Virus record (IMG/VR): IMGVR_UViG_3300035661_000042
Coordinates: 1 to 64,000 of that record
Reading direction: 5' to 3' (one strand)
DNA: 64,000 nt
Source of the DNA: a virus
The first letter of the stretch is position 1. Each line of letters begins with the position of its first letter. A program made the translations under genes and the position numbers. Below the pieces are notes generated by a model. That model did not search any database, was not told the origin of the DNA, and was given only the letters and a program-made list of their open reading frames with translations. Shown in pieces: positions 42,868 to 53,053 of the stretch.

Positions 42868-43455
42868 ATGGCTATCAAGATTCTTACAGTTCATTTCACA
42901 AATAACGGCAGTCCTGTTACTGGATTGTCTCCAACCGTTGACATTTACGAACTCGATCCGGTTACACCTTCAACGAATACGTTAGTTGTTAGTGCTGGTG
43001 CAACAGTTGAGATTGGTAGTGGTTGGTACAGGTATCAATTCACCACATACGACACAGCAAAAAGCTACGTATTCACGTTTGACGGTGGAGCAGGACTTTC
43101 TGCTTATGAGCGGTACAAAGTAGGCGGAAATGAGACGTATTCAGAAGAAGTTGCTAACGGTGTTTGGGATGAAACTGCAAATACACACGTTCAATCAGGG
43201 TCAACAGGGTTGATTTTGCAACAAACAAAGGCAGATACAGCAAGCATTGTTGTTTCAGAGGTGACAATCGTCACGCTACTGAACCTGTTATTGAAGTATC
43301 AACGCAACAGGACAAAGATCGATTTGGTCAATAGCCAATTGATTATCTATGACAATGATTGCACGACACCGTTAACGACTTTCAACTTGCTTGACTTCAA
43401 CGGTATGCCAAATGTGCAAGAAGTATGCGAAAAAATCCCGCTTACCTGCCCATAA
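42868..43455 (+). CDS. Virion protein with conserved trimeric tip domain (195 aa)
   Basis: The N-terminal 95 residues are an immunoglobulin-like beta domain (TVHFTNNGSPVTGLSPTVDI). The C-terminal 100 residues match the end of the 306-aa protein at the far side of this plus-strand island: ANGVWDE, KADTASIVVSEVTIVTLLNL, KYQRNRTKID, IYDNDCTTPLTTFNL. The pattern suggests a coiled-coil trimeriser followed by a small cap. First gene of the plus-strand block. Confidence 0.68.
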   Translation: MAIKILTVHFTNNGSPVTGLSPTVDIYELDPVTPSTNTLVVSAGATVEIGSGWYRYQFTTYDTAKSYVFTFDGGAGLSAYERYKVGGNETYSEEVANGVWDETANTHVQSGSTGLILQQTKADTASIVVSEVTIVTLLNLLLKYQRNRTKIDLVNSQLIIYDNDCTTPLTTFNLLDFNGMPNVQEVCEKIPLTCP

Positions 43456-43458
43456 ATA
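43452..43458 (+). promoter_or_regulatory. T4-type late promoter core
   Basis: ATAAATA on the plus strand, 33 bp before the 1788-aa gene; it overlaps the stop of the 195-aa gene. Confidence 0.7.
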
Positions 43459-43490
43459 TACAACTAATGTCACGGTAGCAAGGACCCTAA

Positions 43491-46400
43491 ATGGCAGCAA
43501 TTACAGTAATTTCCAGCGGAAACATGGATCAATCACAGAATCCTATTTTCATGGCTACTGGAAATACGACAACAGGAAATCAATCATCACCAGACGCTGT
43601 ATCATGGACAGCGAGAACTTTGCCAAGTGCGATTGCATGGACTGGATTGGCGTACGGCTTGGGATTGGGTGTAGCTATTGGAACTGGCGTTGCTGGATGT
43701 GCTACATCACCTGATGGAACTACTTGGACGGCAAGAACAATGCCAAGCGCAGCTGTCTGGTACGGAGTTGCATTTTCAGGAACCAGATTTGTTGCTGTTG
43801 CTAACGGTAGCACAAGTGCTGCGTATTCAGATGACGGATTCAACTGGACAGCATCAACAATGTCGTTGTCAGCGGCTTGGAAATCGATTGCATACGGTAA
43901 TGGAACGTTTGTTGCGCTTGATAACGTTTCAGGATCCAACTCATTACGCACTTGCACATCTACGAATGGTACTACTTGGGCAAACCAAACTGCGACTATT
44001 ACGTCTACCGGTACTTGGACCAGCATTACTTTTGGTAACGGCAAGTTTGTTGCAGTGTGTTCTGGTGGTACTGTTGCAGCAGAATCAACTGATGGTGTGA
44101 GTTGGACAGCAAGAACGTTACCAAGTTCTAAAAACTGGAATAGCGTATGCTACGGACCAGCGGGATTTGTTGCGATTCCTTCTGATGCTGCAAACACAGC
44201 CGCTGCGTTCTCTGCCGATGGAACAACGTGGGTTGCTACGGTACTTCCAGCATCTACAACGTGGGTTGCTGCTGCGTACGGCTACGGTCGATACGGTGCT
44301 GTATCTTTGAGTACAACCAATGCTGCATCCTCGTTTGATGGAAAGATTTGGACAGCCCGCACGCAAGTGTCTAATGCATATGTTGCTTGTCAATTCTTTC
44401 CGTTCACGTGGAATAGTGCTGATACACTAACGATTAACAACGGTGCAACGGTAACTGTTAATACCGACCAACCGAAGTTCTGGAACACGATTGCGATTAC
44501 CAACGGAAGACTTGCAATTGCTAATGCGGGGACAACCCTTGGAAGCGCAATTACATTCAGTATGGGACGTGTAACTGGTGCAACAGCAAACACGATTACT
44601 CCGGGCTCTGGTCTTGGCTCTATTACAATCAATGGCGACTGGATTAGCCTTGCGACTGGTAGCGGAGCTGCAAATCAAAGCGTAACAACGCCGTACACAG
44701 ACTACATTGCTGCTCTATGGATAGAAACTGTGTCAGGTAGTGGTGTATATGAAATGTGGCTGAATGCGACAGGAGCTTATGGCAGCACAACTCCTGTGTT
44801 TAACAACGGATTGAGTGCGGTCAGTACAGGCAACCGAGGAAAGTTCTTCAAGCAAACATCAAATGGAACATCTGGGTTTGATGGTCCTCTTACATTAACA
44901 ACTGCGTCTGGTGTTGCAGCAACGAGAATCATTACAGTAACCAGTACAACAAATCTGATACCTGGTGCATCAGTAACAGGTACTGGTCTTACAGCTAACT
45001 CTGTTGTTCAAAGAATCATTTCAGCAACACAGTTTGAAGTAAATTTAATCACATCTGGCGCTGTTTCTGGCTCATTAACGGCATATAACCCATATAGAAG
45101 CCAACTAACCAATCAAGTAATATTTGGTGATGGTACAAACGGAAACTTGGTTCCAACGGGTGCAAATATCAGAATTCCTAACATTCTGATTACTGATTTG
45201 ACAGCTGGTAACATTCAAACAGCATCTGGTATATTGAGCACCAGCATTGTTATGACGAACGGTGGTACGATTCAAGCAAACATTTGCTTGTTTGATGAAT
45301 CATACAACAACTTTTCCCAGGCAAATAGCGTATCACTGACGAACGTTGGATTTAGTTTGCCGTTTCTGATTTCAGAATGCTATCAGTTTACTGCAACAAA
45401 CCTTGCTTTTGCGTTGACACCAGTGCGCCGGTTTTATCCTGGTACATTTTGGACGCCAAGGGACAACAGAACAGGATATGCGTTAGCGTGGTCGTATATT
45501 TCAAACGCAAATATCCAAACATTCAAAATGGCCAACAATTGTGGGTCGGGATACATTGCTGCCGCTGCATCCGCTACTGCACCTGGTGCTCATATTTCTT
45601 TGTCATATACATCTGCTGCAACGTTCAATAACTGTGATTTGTTCTCGTTTAACGGAGCAAAGGCATCTGGATCAGTTGGCATTTCAGCAACTCTGGGCGT
45701 AATCAATTGCAACTTCACAAATTTTGGTTTGTATGGTTGCCAACCACTAAACTTACAAACATCATCTGGTAACAAAATGACGAATATCAGGCACAGTTCT
45801 GATATGTTCAATGGTGTAACTACGCTGACAACTACACAGTTTAGATTGTACAACGATCCAAGTACTGGTGCAGCACTTGTCGACAATACCACGTACTTTT
45901 TGAAAGTACGTTCGTTTAGAACGTGGAATGATCGGTCGCAATATTTTGAAGGTTCATTGGTGTCATTTGCCACCCAAAACGGCAATAAGTTGCTAAATGT
46001 TCCGAGGGTATCAGCAATCTCAACTGCGGCTAATACTGTTAGACTGGACTGGGAACAGAAAAGCCCAGCAGCCGTTGTTGCAATATATGAGGTATACCGC
46101 GGAACGTCGGCTGGATTTGCAAAATCCGGCGCTGCTCGTCTGACAAATATCGTTGCCGCTGCTACGATTACATACGTAGATGCAACCGCAACTACTGGTA
46201 CGACATACTACTATGCTCTTCGTAAGCATTCCCTCCAATATGCGACAATTGTTGCAAGCGGTGGTGCGTCAGGAGCATTTACGATTACCAGTGCGTCAAA
46301 TATGCGAACGGCTCTTGGAACAACTGGCAACGTTGCAACAGGTAAGACTGGTAGCACAAAGATATTGTTTGCGCCGGGTTACGTAGCAACAACTACGCTT

Positions 46401-48857
46401 GCTGTTGGTATGTACGTTGGTAATGCAAATATTCCTGCGGATACGACGATTGTTAGCATCGATGATGTCAATGAAATCACTATTTCAGCTGCTTGTACAG
46501 CAGATATTGATCGTGGTTCACTAACAATCGGTGCTGGTATTGGTATGGCAGTGTATGGAACTGGTGTTGCTGTTGGTGCTGTTATCACAAACGTTGCCGC
46601 TGGTGGCTTAACGATTACTGTTGATACAGCAAACACAGGTACAGTATCAGGCACACTGACATTTACAAACTTTGAGCAATCAAATGAAATTCAAGTAGTA
46701 TCGCAGGGTGCAAATAAAACTGCTACCAACTTGCTCCTGCAATCGAATACACTTGCTACAACGTGGGTAGCGACAACAATTACGCCATTGGCTGCGGCTG
46801 CAACCGGCGTTCACGATACGAACCTTGGTACAGCTGCAACACTATCTGCTTCAAAGTTGACACTGACCAGTACAACAGGAAACGTAACACAATCACCAGC
46901 AACAGCGATTGCAAGTAACTATACGTTTGGTGTTTGGTTGCGTACAGACTTGACCGCCGTACAAATTGCAGGTATCAGCGGTACAATTGGACTTGGTTCA
47001 AATACAACAGCATTTACTGTGACGGACACGTGGCAATATTTCTCTGTTTCGTTTACTGCTATTGCCACCACTACTGCCGCTACTATTACTGTTAACGGCG
47101 CATCGGGTAACTTCATTTATGTCAGCGGTGCATTTGTATCGATTGCAGCAAGTGCAACGACGTTGGCAGGAATGCCAATTGCAACATTAACAACAGCTGT
47201 TGCATTGAATCCGGCAGCACAGGAAATAACATTTGCATATGCATATTCGAGAAGTGCAAGTCAGTTTACAGGCAACCAAGGTGTTGATATTACACTCGCT
47301 GCTGCGCCAGCAGGCACTTTGTGGAGTGAACTCTACTTGGGTACAACATCAGGATTTACTCCATCGTTTACCAACAGAATTGGTACGACCCTTCCGTGCT
47401 CTGCATCGCTATTCAATTACAACGCTGGTGCGTCTGATAATGTAGTTGATACATTAGTAATCGAAGGGAACGGAGGAATATCAGGTGGTTTGGCTGCGGT
47501 TGTATTAGCAAACGCTTCTTCGCGCAACAAGTTCCTCAATTTCACAATCAATGCACCAACGTGGAATGCTGGTCAAATAGCAAACTTTGCTACGTTGTGT
47601 AACGACAATGTGTTCCATAATTGGAACCTTACGGGAATTAGGTCAAACTCTAACGTTGATTTGTTTACAACAGCTAACAACTGTTCTGGTCAATTTGTTC
47701 AGAACGTCGTAATCAACAGAGCACCAGATTTGCTTTCAAATATGCAGGCATTGAGTACAGAGTTTCGCAACGTAACAAGTGGTTCAAATGCTCCTCTAAC
47801 CACTACGACAACATATGTCCTCGGTGGTACAGACGGCGTTGCTGTGTCAGGTCTTGCACAATATGACTATATGTTCTTGGAACTAAACTTTTCCAGTAAC
47901 GAGGGAGCACTATTCCTGCGATTTAACGCCAGTGCAAAGGCTGTCAAACCATACACTATCACTGGCACTGCGAACTTTGACAACAACGGTAGACTGTATT
48001 TCAACGCAGTCAACGACAGTATTGAGATTGTATGGCCACACAAAATATACGGTGTATCTGGATTTCAAAACCGAAGAATCAAAGCGATTGGGGTTGATTT
48101 GGGATTAAGTGCGGATATATTAGAGTCATTGTACAAAGAGTACGCAATTGATACGGGATCTGGATACGGTGCATATAAGGAAATGACTCCTGCAAATATG
48201 TCGGCTGAAACGGTTTCAGCCAGTACTGGATTCTATTTCAAAGTACGGTTGACAGCTTTGTATGCCTTTAAGTATCCATCATTCACCAATGCGTACGTTG
48301 TTGGTGAAGTGATTAAAGGAGCAACATCACTTGCAACAGCCACAGTTGTACAAGATTACCGAGCAACAGCAACAACTGGTACAGTAATTTTGAGCGGAAT
48401 TACAAACGGTCCGTTTGCTCCTGGTGAAACCCTCGTAAGAAACTCTGATTCACAAGCTCGGAGTCCATCGACAGCTGTGGCGTCGGGCGCTGACTTACGA
48501 TTTAACTACCCATTCTTGGGATCATACATCGCCGGGTTGCAAATTCCTACAACAGTTAACGCATCTGTGCTATATCCGCCATATGAAGTTGCTGTAAACA
48601 TTGTACTCCAAAACGTTGTTGTTGGATCTCGCTACCGGATTGAAGTTGTATCCACAGGAGTGCTGCTGTTTGAAGGTACTGCTGCTGCATCAACCGTGAC
48701 AATTCCATATACGTGGACAGCCAACCTTGCGATCAAAATTCGTGTTCGCAAAGCAAGCACTGCTCCAAAGTATCAACCGTTTGAGACGCTGGGAACAATT
48801 ACAGAACAAGGTGTCATTGTATTTGTGTCACAAGTTCGCGACTTGGTCGTGCAATAA
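43491..48857 (+). CDS. Giant virion protein with seven-bladed Asp-box propeller (1788 aa)
   Basis: Residues about 30-310 contain seven repeats of about 40 aa around S-x-D-G-x-x-W (SPDGTTW, SDDGFNW, STDGVSW, SADGTTW, SFDGKIW and two variants), each followed by a strand such as FVAVANGS. This is the Asp-box pattern of beta propellers in sialidases and related sugar-binding proteins. Residues about 840-915 look like a fibronectin type III domain (AANTVRLDWEQKSPAA...YYYALRKHS), and about 1080-1215 like a jelly-roll carbohydrate-binding module. Ribosome-binding site AAGGACCCTAA and late promoter upstream. Probably a side fibre or host-binding protein; enzymatic activity not shown. Confidence 0.72.
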   Translation: MAAITVISSGNMDQSQNPIFMATGNTTTGNQSSPDAVSWTARTLPSAIAWTGLAYGLGLGVAIGTGVAGCATSPDGTTWTARTMPSAAVWYGVAFSGTRFVAVANGSTSAAYSDDGFNWTASTMSLSAAWKSIAYGNGTFVALDNVSGSNSLRTCTSTNGTTWANQTATITSTGTWTSITFGNGKFVAVCSGGTVAAESTDGVSWTARTLPSSKNWNSVCYGPAGFVAIPSDAANTAAAFSADGTTWVATVLPASTTWVAAAYGYGRYGAVSLSTTNAASSFDGKIWTARTQVSNAYVACQFFPFTWNSADTLTINNGATVTVNTDQPKFWNTIAITNGRLAIANAGTTLGSAITFSMGRVTGATANTITPGSGLGSITINGDWISLATGSGAANQSVTTPYTDYIAALWIETVSGSGVYEMWLNATGAYGSTTPVFNNGLSAVSTGNRGKFFKQTSNGTSGFDGPLTLTTASGVAATRIITVTSTTNLIPGASVTGTGLTANSVVQRIISATQFEVNLITSGAVSGSLTAYNPYRSQLTNQVIFGDGTNGNLVPTGANIRIPNILITDLTAGNIQTASGILSTSIVMTNGGTIQANICLFDESYNNFSQANSVSLTNVGFSLPFLISECYQFTATNLAFALTPVRRFYPGTFWTPRDNRTGYALAWSYISNANIQTFKMANNCGSGYIAAAASATAPGAHISLSYTSAATFNNCDLFSFNGAKASGSVGISATLGVINCNFTNFGLYGCQPLNLQTSSGNKMTNIRHSSDMFNGVTTLTTTQFRLYNDPSTGAALVDNTTYFLKVRSFRTWNDRSQYFEGSLVSFATQNGNKLLNVPRVSAISTAANTVRLDWEQKSPAAVVAIYEVYRGTSAGFAKSGAARLTNIVAAATITYVDATATTGTTYYYALRKHSLQYATIVASGGASGAFTITSASNMRTALGTTGNVATGKTGSTKILFAPGYVATTTLAVGMYVGNANIPADTTIVSIDDVNEITISAACTADIDRGSLTIGAGIGMAVYGTGVAVGAVITNVAAGGLTITVDTANTGTVSGTLTFTNFEQSNEIQVVSQGANKTATNLLLQSNTLATTWVATTITPLAAAATGVHDTNLGTAATLSASKLTLTSTTGNVTQSPATAIASNYTFGVWLRTDLTAVQIAGISGTIGLGSNTTAFTVTDTWQYFSVSFTAIATTTAATITVNGASGNFIYVSGAFVSIAASATTLAGMPIATLTTAVALNPAAQEITFAYAYSRSASQFTGNQGVDITLAAAPAGTLWSELYLGTTSGFTPSFTNRIGTTLPCSASLFNYNAGASDNVVDTLVIEGNGGISGGLAAVVLANASSRNKFLNFTINAPTWNAGQIANFATLCNDNVFHNWNLTGIRSNSNVDLFTTANNCSGQFVQNVVINRAPDLLSNMQALSTEFRNVTSGSNAPLTTTTTYVLGGTDGVAVSGLAQYDYMFLELNFSSNEGALFLRFNASAKAVKPYTITGTANFDNNGRLYFNAVNDSIEIVWPHKIYGVSGFQNRRIKAIGVDLGLSADILESLYKEYAIDTGSGYGAYKEMTPANMSAETVSASTGFYFKVRLTALYAFKYPSFTNAYVVGEVIKGATSLATATVVQDYRATATTGTVILSGITNGPFAPGETLVRNSDSQARSPSTAVASGADLRFNYPFLGSYIAGLQIPTTVNASVLYPPYEVAVNIVLQNVVVGSRYRIEVVSTGVLLFEGTAAASTVTIPYTWTANLAIKIRVRKASTAPKYQPFETLGTITEQGVIVFVSQVRDLVVQ

Positions 48858-48868
48858 TCACACACTAC

Positions 48869-48875
48869 ATAAATA
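48869..48875 (+). promoter_or_regulatory. T4-type late promoter core
   Basis: ATAAATA on the plus strand, 31 bp before the 920-aa gene. Confidence 0.7.
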
Positions 48876-48905
48876 CCCCAACATACACCTTCGAGGACAA
48901 ATAAC

Positions 48906-51668
48906 ATGAGTGACGTAATTCTTTCCGGTGACTTCACAGTCTACTACACAGCAGATAACGCAAGAAAGCAAATCAAGTGGACGGGATCAGCTGCTGGAAC
49001 GAGGTCGTCCAACGAACTGTATTCAGCAATCCAAGACTTGTTTGACGAATTGACACAGTTGGATGACGGTATTCCAATGTCAGCACAAACACCAACAGAA
49101 TATACAATTGGTGCAATTGACGCTTCTGACACTGTGCCTTGGTTTATTGACGACGAAACAATCCAACATATCTACGGTGGTGCTATCAAGACTTCTCTGT
49201 GGACACGGATCACAGGTACACAGGCTGGTCTTGTCAAGGTTTCTGTCAGCGCAAACGCTGCGATTGTATATGCCGACATTGGTAATTCGATTTCAGCAAC
49301 TGCTGGTTCAACCTCGACTGGTGTTCTTGTTGATATGCGTGGATCTGGTGCAACTACTGTGCTGTATATTCGTCCAACGGATGCAACGGTAACACACGAC
49401 TGGACAGGTACAACGAACATCACATGTAACGCTCACGCAACAGGTGCAATGACTTGCACCGTCGCAACTGGTGAAGCACTGTGGGCAAACATTTACTCAC
49501 TGGGATCACTAACTGTTGATACTGGTAAGAACCCAACAGCCGACTTGTATGTGTACAAGAGTGGCACAAAGGTGCAACGACTGAATGCCGGTGCCGCAGC
49601 ATACCAATGGTGGCCAACGGGTCACATTGACATTCTGATGAAGGTGAAAGAGGCTGGTGCTACTCCATTCACTGCTACTACCTCTGCGTCCATCAACGTT
49701 ACTGGTATGTCAATTAACGCAGGTCTTCTTCGTGTTGGACAACCAATTTTTGGTTCTTCAATCCCAGCAGGTACGACGATTGCGTCAATTGTGTCAATCA
49801 ACGCAATCACGCTATCACAGGCAGCGACTGGTGCTTCTACAAACATCTATGTTAATACAATTGACGGTGGCTACGTAACTGTATTTGCACGTGAATACGA
49901 CAATACATATGACTACTTCACAGTGGATTTGAATTCTGGTGGTCGTAACCCAATCCCTCTGGCAACTGGTGACGACTTGAACAACCACACTGGTCTGCGT
50001 ATGTTCGTAGGATCGGCAGGATCAGGAACGTTCTCTGTTGGTGAAATCATCTACACGGGCGCTTCGCTGGCAGCAGCAACAGCGCGTGGTGTTATTACGG
50101 CTGTATCAGGAACAACTCCTACACAAACTGTACGATACTACTTGATTGGTGACTTGACCGAACTAACGGCAACTGTTACAGGCGCCGTATCTACTGCTAC
50201 TGCTACTGCTTTCAGCACTGCACCTATAACTTCAAACGCAACGTTCAACCCAGCAAACTTGACAGGAATGTCAGTATCGTTTGGCGCCTTTACGGACGAC
50301 ATTAACAACGGTAACGGCTCAAAATTGTACGGTATCCGGATTGATCCGGGTGTCAACCTGTATCCATTGGCCAATATGTATGAATGGACGAAGTTCATCA
50401 CACGCCGGGGATCACTCGATACAACCAATAACAACGGTATCAACGGCGAACGGTATATTGGTGCGGAAACGATTCTCACGTACACATCAGCTGGATTTGG
50501 TACATATGCAGCAGGCACAGTAGTATTCCAAGCAGCAACAGGTGCATTTGGTACAGTTGTTGCTCACGACAACGCTAATGCCGTTGCACAAGCTGGTGGC
50601 TTCACCAAGTTTGTTCTGTTGAGAAACGTACGTGGTTCCTTCAACGCATCGTCAATTACTGACGGAACCAATGCATTGGTTCCAACAGGTGTTAACACAT
50701 TTACACCTATCAAGCCAAATCCATATGGTACATTCGCTGGTGGCAAGTTCTTTGCTGCGCCTGGTGTTATGTTCCTACGTGCAAATTTGGCTGCTGGTGA
50801 CATTCAAGCTTATCAGTTGACGGCTCTTGATGCAACAACACAGGTTCCACCAAACATCATTGCAGTGTCGATCACTGGTCTCACTGCTGGTGATGCTGCT
50901 GGTGTATTTGCTACTCGGGCGGTTGTTGGTGTTGTGGATAAGGCATCGTACACAATGCCTTCTGTTGCAGCGTCCGGTGGTACAACAATTGTTGTCACTT
51001 CGGGTACTCGTACAGCTATTGCAACGGATGAACCACAAGTAGGATTCCTGCGTATTGTTAAAACGATTTCTGCTGGTGTCACACAAGAACATCGTTACAG
51101 GTATGCATCGTGGACGGGCACAACGTTCACGTTGTCACCAGTTACAACTGGTCAAGGTGCTGCTCTAACAGCAACTGCCGCTCAATATTGGAACAGCAAG
51201 ACAAACGCAGCCGACACGGGTGGTAATTTGCTTCGTGTAACACTTGGTACTGCAATCTCAACAGCGCAAGTATCTGTTGGTGATATGGTGTTCACAGCCG
51301 CATCTGGCACACCAACCACGACATTGTCAAATGGTTCAATTGTTAAGATTGAAGACACAACTCACATCTGGGTTCGTGTATTTGGTACAGTTACACTTGG
51401 TAACTGGTCTGGTGTGGGCAATGTGATCTCATTCAATACATTGGCAACAACGTATGCAAATACTGACAAGGTGTATGTCCCAATTATTGACTCGTACATT
51501 GCTGCTGGTACATCAATCAGCAATTCACTGATTTACACGTCAGACATCAACGTACTTGTTCGCGTACGGCAGGCTCGAAATATTCTACCTTTTGAACAAA
51601 GTACATCTGTTGGATCAACCGGTCTTACAGTATCAGCGATTAGGTCAACAGACACAATCATCACGTAA
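48906..51668 (+). CDS. Large virion structural protein (920 aa)
   Basis: The protein is beta-rich with no single known domain. The N-terminal part (VILSGDFTVYYTADNARKQI; LYSAIQDLFDELTQLDDGIP) is distinctive and may be the attachment region. Later segments have repeats with FTATTSASINVTGMSINAGL and TTIASIVSINAITLSQAATG, similar to the 1788-aa protein (STTNLIPGASVTGTGLTANS). It is followed by a strong intrinsic terminator. Likely a fibre or baseplate-attached protein. Confidence 0.65.
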   Translation: MSDVILSGDFTVYYTADNARKQIKWTGSAAGTRSSNELYSAIQDLFDELTQLDDGIPMSAQTPTEYTIGAIDASDTVPWFIDDETIQHIYGGAIKTSLWTRITGTQAGLVKVSVSANAAIVYADIGNSISATAGSTSTGVLVDMRGSGATTVLYIRPTDATVTHDWTGTTNITCNAHATGAMTCTVATGEALWANIYSLGSLTVDTGKNPTADLYVYKSGTKVQRLNAGAAAYQWWPTGHIDILMKVKEAGATPFTATTSASINVTGMSINAGLLRVGQPIFGSSIPAGTTIASIVSINAITLSQAATGASTNIYVNTIDGGYVTVFAREYDNTYDYFTVDLNSGGRNPIPLATGDDLNNHTGLRMFVGSAGSGTFSVGEIIYTGASLAAATARGVITAVSGTTPTQTVRYYLIGDLTELTATVTGAVSTATATAFSTAPITSNATFNPANLTGMSVSFGAFTDDINNGNGSKLYGIRIDPGVNLYPLANMYEWTKFITRRGSLDTTNNNGINGERYIGAETILTYTSAGFGTYAAGTVVFQAATGAFGTVVAHDNANAVAQAGGFTKFVLLRNVRGSFNASSITDGTNALVPTGVNTFTPIKPNPYGTFAGGKFFAAPGVMFLRANLAAGDIQAYQLTALDATTQVPPNIIAVSITGLTAGDAAGVFATRAVVGVVDKASYTMPSVAASGGTTIVVTSGTRTAIATDEPQVGFLRIVKTISAGVTQEHRYRYASWTGTTFTLSPVTTGQGAALTATAAQYWNSKTNAADTGGNLLRVTLGTAISTAQVSVGDMVFTAASGTPTTTLSNGSIVKIEDTTHIWVRVFGTVTLGNWSGVGNVISFNTLATTYANTDKVYVPIIDSYIAAGTSISNSLIYTSDINVLVRVRQARNILPFEQSTSVGSTGLTVSAIRSTDTIIT

Positions 51669-51686
51669 GTTTCAAAGTGACCAAAG

Positions 51687-51712
51687 AAAAAAGGGACTTC
51701 GGTCCCTTTTTT
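51687..51712 (+). terminator. Rho-independent terminator
   Basis: A-run, GGGAC, TTCG loop, GTCCC, then TTTTTT. The hairpin lies 19 bp after the stop of the 920-aa gene. Its A/T flanks would also allow function on the minus strand. Confidence 0.92.
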
Positions 51713-51731
51713 GTTACCCCGTACGTTGAAG

Positions 51732-51738
51732 ATAAATA
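51732..51738 (+). promoter_or_regulatory. T4-type late promoter core
   Basis: ATAAATA on the plus strand, 19 bp before the 119-aa gene. Confidence 0.7.
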
Positions 51739-51756
51739 CCCAACAAAGGAAAAAAC

Positions 51757-52116
51757 ATGGCGACTGAATCAGAAATCTTGGGTGATATCCAGCAAATATA
51801 CAGGAAGGTAGATCAATGCTACCGGTCGAAAGAAGATTTGGCAGCGCATATCGCAAAAGAGCAGGCTGGTATTGTTGAGTTGGAGCTGCTGATGAAGGCT
51901 GATGGCGAGCGTGTTGATTCAGGTAAGCGACCACGATATGATTCTGCTTCAATGCTGGCGAATATCGAGCGATTAGTGGACAATATTCACTTGTTTCAAG
52001 CAACAATCAAGCGCGAAGACGAAAACATTGCAACATTTCATAAGGTCGTCAAGGTGTTGCAAGAAGATATGGCTCGTCCAACAGAGCTAATTATTGACGC
52101 ATCGCCTGCACGATAA
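51757..52116 (+). CDS. Hypothetical coiled-coil protein (119 aa)
   Basis: The protein is almost entirely helical and charged (ILGDIQQIYRKVDQCYRSKE; NIERLVDNIHLFQATIKRED). Ribosome-binding site AAGGAAAAAAC. It starts a three-gene set with the 306-aa and 177-aa genes, with gaps of 8 bp each, suggesting a minor virion component or fibre chaperone. Confidence 0.68.
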   Translation: MATESEILGDIQQIYRKVDQCYRSKEDLAAHIAKEQAGIVELELLMKADGERVDSGKRPRYDSASMLANIERLVDNIHLFQATIKREDENIATFHKVVKVLQEDMARPTELIIDASPAR

Positions 52117-52124
52117 GGTAGAGA

Positions 52125-53045
52125 ATGGCTCTAATATCCACCATCACGATTGACTTTGACGCTTCCCCGCGAATCGTGCTAATCCCGCCGCCGCTGGTGT
52201 CAGTGACAGTTCAAGATTTGGTTGATACAATTCGCTATCTTGAAGCGGAAAACATCATATATCCAAAGATTGTAGATACAGCTGGTAAAACGTTCTTGTA
52301 TAACGACGGATTCGCTGACTTCTACACAGGTATCGTTGTAACCCTGCAAAATGCGCAGATTGCTTTTGGAGCACGCCCAGGTCCTGCATATGTTCAGTGT
52401 CAAATCGCGGCTGGCGACATTGTTGCTGTTGATGCAAATTCATTGCCTATTAGTCCTGTGTATCCAACAGCATTCACACAGCTTGTGATTTCTCAATCAA
52501 CATCCCCATCTATCGTTGTTACGTCCGGAGGCGTAGGAACACCGGCTGATGTGGCAAATGCTGTGTGGGATGCATCAATGTCAGCACACTTGGGTGCTGG
52601 GACGACAGGTGAAAAACTGAATTCAGCTGGTTCAGGCGGTGGGTCCAGCGACTGGACATCACCAGAACGTGAACAAATTCGCTTCCGGTTGGGATTAGAC
52701 GGAACACAGGCAACACCTGCAACAACGACAGGAACATTACCAAACGTTGCTTCAAAGGTATGGGAAGAGGTTGCCTTATCTCATATGACATCAGGTACAA
52801 CCGGTGAAAAACTGAACCTCACAAAAGCTGATACGGCAGCAATTGCAGTGTCTGTTGTTAGCATTGAAACGATGGTCAACACGATCTTGAAGTACGATAA
52901 GAACCGTACAAAAATTGACACAACCGCAAAGACATTGATTGTGTACGATAACGACGGTGTCACACCAATCCAAGTATTTAACTTGAAAGATGCCAGCGGA
53001 AACCCAAGTGTTGTAGAAAGCTACGAACGCATCCCAACACTGTGA
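52125..53045 (+). CDS. Virion protein with conserved trimeric tip domain (306 aa)
   Basis: The N-terminal 140 residues are unique. Two short repeats follow (ANAVWDASMSAHLGAGTTGE; SKVWEEVALSHMTSGTTGEK). The last 80 residues match the C-terminus of the 195-aa protein (KADTAAIAVSVVSIETMVNT; YDKNRTKIDTTAKTLIVYDN). The shared end probably forms a trimeric cap. Fibre or tail accessory role inferred. Confidence 0.68.
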   Translation: MALISTITIDFDASPRIVLIPPPLVSVTVQDLVDTIRYLEAENIIYPKIVDTAGKTFLYNDGFADFYTGIVVTLQNAQIAFGARPGPAYVQCQIAAGDIVAVDANSLPISPVYPTAFTQLVISQSTSPSIVVTSGGVGTPADVANAVWDASMSAHLGAGTTGEKLNSAGSGGGSSDWTSPEREQIRFRLGLDGTQATPATTTGTLPNVASKVWEEVALSHMTSGTTGEKLNLTKADTAAIAVSVVSIETMVNTILKYDKNRTKIDTTAKTLIVYDNDGVTPIQVFNLKDASGNPSVVESYERIPTL

Positions 53046-53053
53046 GATAACAT

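Noticed and set aside
43580-44044. Minus-strand frame (154 aa) inside the propeller region
   Set aside because: The regular pattern mirrors the repeated Asp-box coding sequence on the plus strand; no start signals.
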